Part shown: in pieces, positions 9,748 through 19,848 of the stretch
How the letters are laid out: every line of letters begins with the position of its first letter
Numbering within the stretch: position 1 is the stretch's first letter
Source of the DNA: Okapia johnstoni
Lineage: Eukaryota; Chordata; Mammalia; Artiodactyla; Giraffidae
Assembly: GCA_024291935.2 (NCBI GenBank)
Contig: CM044312.1
Location: forward strand, 47,560,001-47,624,000
Direction of reading: 5' to 3'
DNA: 64,000 nt
Made by a program: the position numbers and the translations under genes
Notes under the pieces: generated by a model
What the model saw: only the letters and a program-made list of their open reading frames with translations
Databases searched by the model: none
Told to the model about the DNA's origin: nothing

Positions 9748-11584
9748 TTTAGTGCTAAATCCCTAGATCTGTGGGCATCTTGGCTTTTTATGAATGAGGC
9801 GAGCAAATAGATACATAGGGCTTCTTTGAAATCCAAGTTATAACTGGCTGTCATCATGAGAAAGAAGAACGTGCAGGTAGGGGAAACCTCTTTACTCAAA
9901 AACAGAGACTTCATTTTGAGCATGATGCTGTTTCAACGAGAGAACACATGTCCTAGTCATGGAGGATGAGTTACTAGAGCTCAATGTCATGAAACAAGAA
10001 GAATCACAGAGTGCTGAGAAGACTCTTCAAATGCCTTGAGCAGGCTTTGTAGAGGCTACTTCATTCTTGAGAAATAAGACTTCATTATCTGTGGAGGATA
10101 CTGTTGAGCAAGGAAGCCTCTACACTTGACTTGCTGTGGACAGCATGCCAGGGAGGTAAAGAAGCCTGCTTATGTCCCAGCATGCAATTAGAATTTTAGA
10201 ATGGCTTGTAGGTCTTGGCTCTTGTAGACAGTCAGCTTGTGTATATCTCTGTAGATGCTGCCTGGAAAGGAACAAAGTGAAAGAAGGGAAGAAAATCTCA
10301 ATGCTGTTTTTCTTTCAGTGACACAGCTGCCTTTGTCCAGAGACAAAGAAAGCAACCAAAGAGCAGGTAGCTGCAATTTTTAAAATTTGTTTTATTTAAC
10401 AATCAAGAAGGCTGTACTGCTCTGGAAATCTCATGCTTCTACTGAAGCTACATTGAGCCAGTTGCAACTATCCTTGAGGAAAAAAATAGCAAGGGGTGAT
10501 TTGTGAGCAGAATTCAAGGATGGCTTTATAAGGTGCATGCTCCAGCCCCCTATTCTCTAGGTATTTCAGCATCTGGGAGAGCCAAAGCCTCAACACAGAA
10601 TGGTAATTTCAACAACTTCTCTGAAGAGTATTCTGGGTGAGACAAGTCAGTTCCTTCCCATTTACTTATGAGTTAATTGGCATTTAAACTCAAGTCTCCA
10701 GGCCAGTGATTTATTTTAATAATAAGTTAGCCCTGTGGCAGGCCCATGACTTCATGACTACAGCAATGGAGAAAGGGTACACCACCCTGATGGGTGTCTC
10801 AGTGCTACATGTGGCTGACTTACAAGGCTATCCTCTGATCTGAGTCACTCTTGCTTCTTCTGCTTCAGGCCCCATTGGGTGGCACCCAGCTATTAGAAGG
10901 TCTACCTGCTTAAAGGGACAGTGAAAGAAGTGGGTTGGATATAAGTAACTGGGAGGAAATTCTTTTTGAACAAGGAAATCACTGGATATTACAAATTACA
11001 AGGGCAATTTGTACATGGGCCAAATCTGATCAGTTTCCATATGTTCATTTATGTTGCCTTTATTAAAACAAAAGCCCATAAATGCTGGTATTAATTCAAA
11101 CTTTAAATTATTGTTTTGAGTTCTATCGAATGTCATCTGCATTTTATAGGTCTTATGACAACAATGTCCATCATGATGAAGTCAGCTGATTTTTCAAGGC
11201 AATCTTTAAGGTTATTTCATGTTTGTTAGGTTGCTACGGGTACCTAATACATCAGTATGAGTAGAAGAAGTGTTTAATGCAGTTGCCAGATTTTTCTGCA
11301 AGATAAATAGTTTTACATGTCTCAGAAGTAGAATCCAATTGGCCAAGAAGTTGGCTAAGGATTGAAATTTGACATCATTCTTGGCAGCTAATCTTTTTTT
11401 TTAATGTGCATAATATAAAAAGTACACTGTATCTTTTCTAGGTATAACACTAAGCCCAAAATATAACTTTTAATAATAAATCTATATATGCAAATGATCA
11501 AGTACTTTTCCTAACTGCTGGTCATAGTAATAGACAGCATTTCAAATGGAATAAATTTTTTTCTTTTTTCCCCTTAGTATTCTT
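9748..11584. other. Unique DNA, no gene seen
   Basis: AT-rich and low in CpG. No repeat was confidently recognised, and a poly-T run is present near 11393-11402. Small frames only. Confidence 0.5.
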
Positions 11585-11990
11585 AAAATGAGAGTTTATG
11601 TAGGACACATGTATGTTACAAAGCAAAAATGATATAACAAATACCTATGAACTCACCACCCAGCCCCAGAACTAGATCACCAGTCATTTGTAACTACCTG
11701 TGTGCTCTTCCACATCCCGTTCTCCTGCCTCACCCTAGGACACTACTGTTCTGAGATTTCTGCTCATTATTCCTTAGTATCTAACAAAATACTTTTATCA
11801 TACATATGTGAATTTCTTAGCAATAATATTTAATTTTTCCTATCTTTAAGCTTTATTTGGAATGGTTCTTACATGGAGTTATCTGGACTTGCTTTTTCAT
11901 TTAACATAACAAATTCCTGATAAGAAAACTCATGAATATTATTTTAAAGAATTTCTTGGCTGTATGTTAAACATTTTAAACCCATATCAT
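11585..11990 (-). repeat. Old mammalian L1 (L1M) 3' remnant
   Basis: Antisense pattern of old L1 3' ends: 'aacaaatacctatgaactca', 'ccagccccagaactagatca', 'ccctaggacactactgttc', 'ggacttgctttttcattta'. The same family recurs at 36395-36977. No coding frame survives. Confidence 0.55.
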
Positions 11991-13014
11991 AGGTATCTGA
12001 TATACAAGATATGAGAAATACATTTTAAGCCCAATGTAAGATATGTAATTCTTCCCTATTAAAGTTGGAGATGCTTGCAGTTTCCATACTTATTATATTT
12101 TAATTAGTAAAAGGTAATTAAAACATATGAGTTAAGTTTTATTTTGATGTTTTTGCAATGTGGTAATTAAACCCAGAGAAGATATATTTTCCATGATATA
12201 CCTAATTAGCATATAATAATTATCAAATTAAATACTTATTTTAAATATGTAATTGAAGTGTCATGAGTTGAATCTAATTTTTTGGAATGAATTTATCAGG
12301 TAATGAAATTTCAGGCTTCCATCAGCTTTTAGGACTGTTCTAAACATAGGCATCATTATCCCCATGGAATCTTTCAGTTATCCATCTGGTTGACTACAGA
12401 TTCTAAAAATGTTTTTAAGGGTTGAAATAGAATAGTTGATAATCTCATCAAGAATTAAATGGCACATCCCTGGATGAAATGTTTTGGTTTACATTCTCTA
12501 GGCTTTCCCTAAATATCATGGCATTTTTTTCCTTCCTCATTAGCCAACAAAGGAAACAATTCTGCTGCCCACAAACCTGGGAAGTGTCAGGTAGCACAAG
12601 CAGACTGAGCCTGGGTCAGTGGGGATGGAGTGGAGGGAAGAGATGCTGCTTCTTCTCTATATATTTATTCACTATGATGCCCTTCTCAGTGTTCTAGGAA
12701 AACCACAACTCTTGAAAGGAATAGCCACGATAATCATTTTTTCAGAAAATACAAACTGACATATTTGGAATTTACATCCTGTCCATGTGAAAATCCAATG
12801 GATTTTGTCTATAATATGTCCTCAGGTTTCCATAAAAACAGGTTAAATTAGCCATTTCAGAACTGAGGGTGATTTTTCTACTCAGTCATGGAGTTACTTG
12901 TAGTCTGCAAATATCCAGCAGGATTCAATGCCTTCCAGAGAGGACTTGCCTTTTTATGTGAAATGTGTGTGTTAGAGGTGCATTTTTTCTTTTCATTGTT
13001 AATGTCATAATTTT
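11991..13014. other. Unique very AT-rich DNA
   Basis: Many TTAAT/ATTAA tracts at 12050-12260 and no recognisable repeat or gene. A 72-codon frame at 12479-12697 (+) is a chance frame as far as I can tell. Confidence 0.5.
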
Positions 13015-13640
13015 TTAAAATTTCTTCTTTTCATTTTGAAATAATTTTAGACTTACAGGAAAGTTGCAAGAATATGCAGAGTTCCCATATACCCTTCATC
13101 AAACTTTCCCCAATGTTAACATCTTCTAAAACTATAGTATAATGACCCAAATCAGAAAATTAACATTGGTACAATGATACTGGCTCAACTATAGACTATA
13201 TTCATATTTTTCCACCCCCTCCCCACCTACATCTTATTTCTGTTCCAGCCCCTGAAGATCTCACATTGCATTTCGTTGTCATATCTCCTTAGTCTCTCTA
13301 CCCTGTGGCGGTTTCTCAGTCTGTCTTCAGTCTTGTATGAACCTGATATTTTTGAGTCAGTTACGTTATAAAATGCCACCCAGTGTGTGTTTGTCTGGGC
13401 TTCCCGATTATTAAAGTTAAGTATGTTTGAAGAAAACCTGGGAGGTGATGCTGTGTCCTTTTCAGTGTGTCACATCAAGGGTACATCATGATGATAAATC
13501 TTATTACTGGTGAACCTTGAGCATTTGGTTAAGGTGATATCTGTCAGGTTTCTCCACCATGAAGTTACTGCCTTTCCCTTTGCAAATAATGTTTGTCTCT
13601 GCAGAATATTTTGAGACTAAGGTACTCCCAGTGTTGAGGA
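13015..13640 (-). repeat. Old mammalian L1 (L1M) 3'-UTR remnant
   Basis: Contains in order 'ttttgaaataattttagact', 'gttcccatatacccttcatc', 'aaattaacattggtacaatg', 'catatctccttagtctctct', 'cttattactggtgaacctt' and 'tgagactaaggtactcc', the order found in antisense L1M 3'-UTR copies. It is about 600 bp, non-coding and heavily diverged. Confidence 0.65.
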
Positions 13641-14311
13641 AAATCTTCACATAGAAATCTGAACTTGCAAAATAAATACTTATGTCATTTCTTTCATTAA
13701 CAAAAGATTCTTCATTTTTCTAAAGGATTCACCCCAAGATTTCATATTAAATAGCAATCTCAGTTCTACTACTTTTAAAATATGTCTCATCTAATAAGCA
13801 TTGAATTATACATCTCTTTGAGACAGTGTCTACTGTAGTGTCTTCCTTTAGGATAATATATATCTTCTCCAATGATGCATGAATATATTCTCATCTCCTT
13901 ATATGATTAGAAAGATAAGTAGAATTTTTCATACCTGGTACATCGTTGAAAGAAGAAACTAGAGTTTATCTTCCATTCTTTATCCTTTTCTGAAGGAGTC
14001 TTGTCTTTGTTATAAATAGGAGGTTAAGAAAAAAATATATTTTGGGATGGAGCATGTTTTAAGAGATGTTGTTTTACAACATGCCTTATACCAAAGTAAA
14101 TAGGCTAAGAGAATATTAATTATATGCCACACATGATTCTATTCTCTGGAAACTGAATTGGTAAAATGTACCAAGTCCTTTGAGATTGTTAGTTGGTCTT
14201 GAAGATGTCTGTATCCTTCAGTTCTACCTAAAAAATTTCAATTCAACAAATAATTGCAGAACTAGGCAGAGATTTGTGTTCAGGAATAAATCATGCAGTG
14301 CTGTGGAAGTG

Positions 14312-14695
14312 ATCAGGTAAATTGGAAATAATATAAATGCCCCCAAATAAGGAACTAGTTTAATGATGTACAACCATTAAAATCATGTTTTGGAGAAACA
14401 ATGTCAGGAGAAAATGCCCTGGTGATCACAGTAGTGTACTCTGTAGAAAGATAGAAATATTACTATTTATGCAGTATATCTCTAATCTCTCTGTCTTTCT
14501 TTCCTTCTCTCTCTCTCTCTCAAACACATACACACACATACACATATACACACACCCACCTGGTAGGAATATGTTAGAATGTTATCTTTAGGTGTTAGAA
14601 TCCTGAGTGATATCCATTTTCTTCTTTATGCTTGTTTTTCAACTCTTTTACTCTGTTTCTTTTATTAAAAAGAAAAATATGTTTTTGAAAAATTA
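14312..14695 (+). repeat. Old L1 3' remnant containing a TC/CA microsatellite
   Basis: 'aattggaaataatataaatg' and 'acaaccattaaaatcatg' match the end of L1 ORF2 read forward (isoleucine-glycine... 'NWKIIQMP' type region). 'ttcttctttatgcttgttt' with 'tttcttttattaaaaag' fits the old L1 3' UTR. A (TC)n(CA)n tract lies between, at 14500-14560. The assignment is tentative. Confidence 0.5.
14500..14560. repeat. (TC)n(CA)n compound microsatellite
   Basis: A run of TC dinucleotides up to about 14521 passes into interrupted CA/TA repeats ('cacatacacacacatacac'). Compound repeats like this are often length-polymorphic. Confidence 0.85.
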
Positions 14696-16605
14696 AAACT
14701 AGCAATAATTCCACAGGTGCCATTTGGGGAACTGGATTCTTAGAAATCTCATTCCAAGTCCTCTTTTCAACCCTATGTAGATTACAATTTTGAAAGCAAC
14801 TAAATCCACTTTCTGAGTTTATTCTTAACATTTAATTGCATGCATTTTCATATACACATTCAGAGATTTATATGAACTTCTTGGTTAAATAAAGTCAATG
14901 AAAGCTTAAAAATGACATTTGTCTTTCAAGAAAAAATTTCATTGTCTATATTTTCTATGGTTGACTTTCTAACAGTACACAGAAAAATCTGTGGGATCTA
15001 AGGACTGTGATACAGAAAAGGATAAGAGAAGGGTAATCCTATCAGGCAGTATAGCTCCCGCCCACGCACCCCACCCCAGAAAAGGTGGAAGGGGTGCTGG
15101 ATATTTTTTCTATTATTTTTTTCAAGGATAGTATTTAAAATTAAACTTATTTAAAAAAAAAAACCACTTATTCAACCCCATCAAATTGCAGAAAGCCAAA
15201 TATCTAGCTTTCATTTTTAATCAAACAGGCTAAATATTCATGTTGATGTGACTAAATGAAACTTTTGTATGCAGTGTTTCACCCCATCTACATGAATAGT
15301 AGCATTGTAGCAGGGTGAGGTCACTGCAGAAGGGAAAGTGAGGTAAGAACACAGCTGAGTCTACAGGCTTTTCTGCTGCAGGGTGCACCAGCTCCTTCTT
15401 AAAGCCACAGAACTGCCATTCTCACACCAAAGGCCCTCAGTTTGTTTGCCCTGGGCTGCTGCATGGCTTGCCTGTGTGCAGGGATGTGCCATGTGTCCTG
15501 AATAATTCAAGTGTTCCAAGAGAGAGCCAGAGGTGCAGGGAGTAGCCTGTGGCCAGAACTACAGTGGTGTATGGTTTGTGTCCTTCGAACATCCATGTTG
15601 GCCACCTGCTTGGGAGGGAAAAGATGGTCTCTTCCATTTCCTACTGCTCACTCACGAGACCGAGGAGGAATCTCTGCTGTAGCTATGCTATCCCACTGTG
15701 ATGTGTCGCCCTCCAAAGAAGTTGCAGGCTGACATCTCAAGGCTAAGCCACCAGAAGTTTGGTTAAAGATGCATGTCTGTTCATAATTGACCTACAGTTC
15801 CTACTAACTTAGAGGAATAAGTCGGTTGCCAAGAGTATGCTGGCAAGCAGTCCCTTGCCACACCCATCTTATTAGAGCTGTGAGAACTTGAAAAAAGAAG
15901 CCCACTCCTTTTTCCCCCCAATAAGCTCTCCAAGATTTTTACCTCCTGCTTTATAATGGAGGGGAATCTTTCATTCTCCGCTTGCCATTGAGCAGCATCC
16001 AATTTAAATAATAAGATATTTTGAAGGTATGAATGCCAAGCCTTTGCTTGTACCTGCCTCAGTCGGTACGATGATACCAAAATTAATGACAGCTTTTAAC
16101 AGCTCTCCAGGAAAACTCTCTCATCTGAGGTCCAAGCTTATAAACCCCCAACACATAAAATGGTAGCCCTCTCGGAATCTAAACTGTGAGAATGGGTAAG
16201 GTTGATTCTTTAAAATTACCATGTCCTGTAGTTCTCATCCAGAATTCAGTGCTGAAGATAAATGAAAGCTTAAGGTTGACCAGGACAGGCAATATGAGGG
16301 TTACATGATCCATGTCCCTGATAAGGTTTTAGCCCCACTGAAGTGGAGGATCAGGAAGTTAAATAATGCAGAACAGGTTTGTGATCACTGTGGCATAGAC
16401 ATGCAATCAGGAGGAAGTGATATAGAAATTCAGAGAAGGAAAATGTACTTCTGGACTTTGTGGACTTTCGGAGAGAAGACATGGTCAAGGAAGCAGGCAA
16501 TGTATAAGGCATTGAAGGGGGAACAGGCTTTGACTTCTCCAGTTGAGAAAACCAGTATGGAAAGAGAGGTGGTGATGCTTTATTCCTACCAGCTGCTCAA
16601 GATAG
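14696..16605. other. Unique DNA, no gene seen
   Basis: Includes a poly-A run at about 15152-15161 and a C-rich patch at 15057-15075. Frames up to 101 codons (for example 16305-16610 +) show no domain I recognise and no splice context. No repeat was assigned. Confidence 0.5.
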
Positions 16606-16716
16606 CATAGACACATGTATATGTATAACTGAATCACTTTCCTGTACACCTGAAACTAACACAGCGTTGTGAACCAAGTATACCCTAATATAAAATAAAA
16701 ATTAGATTTAAAAAGA
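16606..16716 (+). mobile_element. Ruminant L1 3'-UTR end
   Basis: 'acacatgtatatgtataact', 'cctgtacacctgaaactaac' and 'caagtataccctaatataaa' followed by an A-rich tail match the 3' terminus of ruminant L1 (L1-BT type). It is severely 5'-truncated with no coding sequence. Confidence 0.7.
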
Positions 16717-17276
16717 TACACATTCCCCAAATAGATGAATCAACTGACAGGTGACCAACTCTGTTTTCTGGGATGGGGGCATAGGTATACCTGTTGAGCT
16801 GAGAAGTTGCTTTGCGTGAGAGAGATGGGAGGTCTCGTTGACAAGGCACGCTGGGTGCCAGCCAGTCCCTGGAGGCTCTGTAATGCCAGCTTCAGGACAT
16901 GGTCATTATCTTTTAGGCAAGAATGAGTTGCTGAGGATTAGGAATAGGGAGGGACACAATGAAATCAGCTTTTCTGAGAGATGAATCTCGCAATGATATA
17001 CAAGAAACATATCAGCTAATCATAATATGGAAACCACCACACTGAGTAAGGAGTATTATAGGTTCCATGCTAGACAGCGTTAGATCATGATTAAATGATT
17101 AAATCTTGCTCATTTCTGGTGGTGGCTGCAGAACATTGATTCAGGCAGCTGCTCACTATGAGAAGAATCAAATGGATGGTGCCAGCCAGATACCCAACTA
17201 CCACTCAGGTAGTCTCTAAAATCTGTATCTCTAAGGGGCTAAAGTGTATTTCCAAAGTGTTTCTGAGATCTTCAAG
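16717..17276. other. Unique DNA, no gene seen
   Basis: No repeat or coding sequence was confidently recognised. 'ggttccatgctagacagcgt' near 17061 faintly recalls an antisense L2 fragment. Confidence 0.45.
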
Positions 17277-17370
17277 TCCATTCATTCATTCATTCAATTA
17301 TCAAGTATTTGTAAATGCAAAGCTACTGTGTGCTGGGCACCATTAGAAGCCCTGGAGGTCGAAAGAAAAA
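17277..17370 (-). repeat. L2 LINE 3' end relic
   Basis: A (ATTC)n run ('ttcattcattcattcaatta') is followed by 'caagtatttgtaaatg' and 'ctgtgtgctgggcacca', the antisense layout of the L2 3' terminus with its short tandem tail. Confidence 0.55.
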
Positions 17371-18129
17371 CAAAGCTATATCTAATTATTATAATTTTTT
17401 AGTGCAAAACGTTTGAAGGTACAGAAGCTCAGAATTTGCAGCAGATATAGTCCCACTGTATGGAAGAGGGCTTCCTCTTCCCTTGAGTGACTTACCCACC
17501 TGTTTGTAAGCGCTCACTGGCCTTGCAGAGCTTCAGTTCCTCTGCAACCCTGCATCTAAGAGAGAGAAGGATGGTGGAAGGCAAGTCACAGCCAGAGGAA
17601 GGGCCTTCCAGCTCCCTTCCTAGGGCAAAAGTAAATTGTGTCTAAGTAGCCCTTGCATTTCAGTGGATGGAGGCCTGTTTATTTTGCACTTAAAAAGGAA
17701 TCTTTACCAGAAATTTTAATTGAGAACCCAAACTTTCCTCACCAACATGTGTACCACTGGTGTTCTGTAAAGTGGCCCCTCTTCCCTGGTTATTATTTTC
17801 AGCACAACCATATACTTTAAAGTGTATAACTGATGTTCAGAGATGTTTGTTGGAAGCTAAAAGCAGTTTTCAGAGAGGTGGAGAGAGGGGTCAATTGGCT
17901 ATCCTTGCATCATATTTAAATCACTGGTTATAAGTCAGTGGTTTTATGGATAATTGGTTCAGCCACTCACCTTTCTAAGACTGTACGATCAACCATTAAT
18001 AAATGAATTTTGACAATCTGCAATATGTAGTTTACAGGTCTCATGTTAAACATAGTTAGTGCCCATCACATTGCATTATTGCCAGTTATCAGTTACTCAT
18101 GCTAATTTTGTTAGCATACTGTTAGTGTT
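17371..18129. other. Unique DNA, no gene seen
   Basis: No gene or repeat was recognised. Moderately AT-rich. Confidence 0.5.
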
Positions 18130-18137
18130 TTTCTCTG

Positions 18138-18353
18138 GCTTTCCCTGGTGGCTCAGACAGTAAAGAATCCACCTGCCAATGCGGAGACCAGGTTCAATCC
18201 CTAGGTCAGGAAGATCCCATGGAGAAGGAAATGGCTACCCACTCCAGTATTCTTGCCTAGAGAATTCCATAGACAGAGGAGACTGGAGGCTATAGTCCAT
18301 GGGGTGGCAAAGAGTCCAGACACGACTGAGGGACTAACACTTTCACTTCACTG
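18138..18353 (+). mobile_element. Bov-tA SINE at the edge of a MIR
   Basis: Starts 'gctttccctggtggctcag' and ends near 'gggactaacactttcacttc'. A 7-bp repeat 'ttctctg' at 18131-18137 and 18354-18360 is the likely TSD remnant. The SINE landed just beside, or in, the outer end of the MIR that follows. Confidence 0.92.
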
Positions 18354-18476
18354 TTCTCTGAGCCGGGCACTGTTCTGAATACTTTATAAATATTAGCACC
18401 TTGCATCCTTATAACAATCCCTATAAAATATTTACTAATACTATCCTTATTTTATAGAAGAGGAAACTGAGGCATC
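18354..18476 (-). repeat. MIR SINE, part 1 (split by BovB)
   Basis: 'gccgggcactgttctgaata', 'ctttataaatattagca' and 'gaagaggaaactgaggcat' are the antisense MIR 3' half. The element stops abruptly at a BovB 3' tail and resumes at 19005. Confidence 0.85.
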
Positions 18477-19004
18477 AGTTCAGTTCAGTTCAGTCACTCA
18501 GTCGTGTCTGACTCTTTTCGACCCCTGAATCGCCGCATGCCAGGCCTCGCTGTCCATCACCAACTCCCGGAGTCCACCCAAACCCATGTCCATTGAGTCG
18601 ACATGCCATCCAACCATCTCATCCTCTGTCGTCCCCTTCTCCTCCTGCCCTCAATCTTTCCCAGCATCAGAGTCTTTTCCAGTGAGTCAACTCTTTGCAT
18701 GAGGTGGCCAAAGTATTGGAGTTTCAGCTTCAACATCAGTCCTTCCAATGAACACCCAGGACTGATCTCCTTTAGGATGGACTGGTTGGATCTCCTTGCA
18801 GTCCAAGGGACTCTCAAGAGTCTTCTCCAACACCACAGTTCAAAAGCATCAATTCTTTGGTGCTCAGCTTTCTTCACCGTCCAACTCTCACATCCATACA
18901 TGACTACTGGAAAAACCATAGCCTTGACTAGACGGACTTTTGTTGGCAAAGTAATGTCTCTGCTTTTTAATATGCTTTCTAGGTTTGTCATAACTTTCCT
19001 TCCA
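18477..19004 (-). pseudogene. BovB LINE, 5'-truncated, inserted in a MIR
   Basis: The 3' tail 'agttcagttcagttcagtca' is at the left. The reverse frame 18557-18991 (144 codons) encodes the C-terminal region of the RTE ORF2 protein, including 'SRDITLPTKVRLVKAMVF' and '[18 protein letters not shown]'. This stretch is open without internal stops. It then leaves the family frame at the C-terminal end, where the final residues differ from other copies, so a frameshift is present near 18600. No catalytic RT core is present. Confidence 0.95.
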
Positions 19005-19122
19005 GGTTAAATAGCTTATTCAAAGTTGCACAATCACACAAAGTCATGGTCAGTAGCAGAACTGACATTTAAACCCAAGAGTCCACTGCTAGAGCTTATG
19101 CCTTTAACCCCTGTGCTGCCAT
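19005..19122 (-). repeat. MIR SINE, part 2
   Basis: 'gttaaatagcttattcaaag', 'gcacaatcacacaaagtca', 'acatttaaacccaagagtc' and 'cctttaacccctgtgctgcc' continue the antisense MIR after the BovB insertion. Together the two parts make a nearly full-length MIR. Confidence 0.87.
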
Positions 19123-19162
19123 AACAATAGGAAGCAATATGAGTAAAGAAATACAGAGAATA

Positions 19163-19848
19163 ATAGTATTAACAGTGCTAGTCGGAATAGTTTTATAGCA
19201 GTGGTAGCAATATTGTAGTAATAATAGTTGCATATTGCAGTTGTAGTATTATAGTCATCATAGTGTAGCAGCTGTAATGTTAATAGTGGTAGTAGTAGCT
19301 TTGGAGTAGTTGTGTTGTAGTATTATGGTATCAGTAATATTGTACCAGTGGTGTAGCAGTAGCAGCTGGTTGTAGTAGTAGTAGCTGGTTGTAATAGTTA
19401 GTGGTGGTAATGGTGGCCAAAGTATTGTAGCAGTACTGCTGTAACAGTGGTGATGGTGGTGATGTTAGTAATGGTAGTTAGTAGTACTGCTGTAGTTGTA
19501 GTGGTGGTGGTGGTAGTGGTAGTGTTAGTAGTGGTAGTAATAGTACTGCTGTAGTAGTAGTAGTGGTGGTGATAGTGGTAGTAGTGGTACTGCTATAGTA
19601 GTGATAGTAGTGGTGGTGGTGGTATTAGTAGTAGTAGTGAGTAGTACTGCTGTGGTGGTGGTGGTGGTGGTGATGGTAGTGGTGTTAGTAGTGGTAGTTA
19701 GTAGTACTGCTGTAGTAATAGTAGTGGTGGTGGTGATGGTGGTGTTAGTAGTACTACTGTGGTAGTAGTGGTGGTGGTATTAGTAGTGGCAGTTAGTAGC
19801 ACTGCTGTAGTAGTGGTGGTAGTGGTGGTAATATTGTCATATTGTAGA
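19163..19848. repeat. GTR (GTA/GTG) trinucleotide array with higher-order period
   Basis: About 0.7 kb built from GTA, GTG and GTT triplets on the plus strand. The left part is degenerate and the right part (19400-19845) regular. C is nearly confined to a recurring 'tactgctg'-like block at 19434, 19485, 19544, 19588, 19645, 19705, 19752 and 19800, giving a secondary period of about 44-60 bp. Valine/threonine-rich open frames on both strands are by-products of the triplet repeat, not genes. Confidence 0.93.

Noticed and set aside
16305..16610. 101-codon forward frame considered as a small gene
   Set aside because: No domain, no conservation evidence, and it ends just before an L1 tail. Chance is sufficient.
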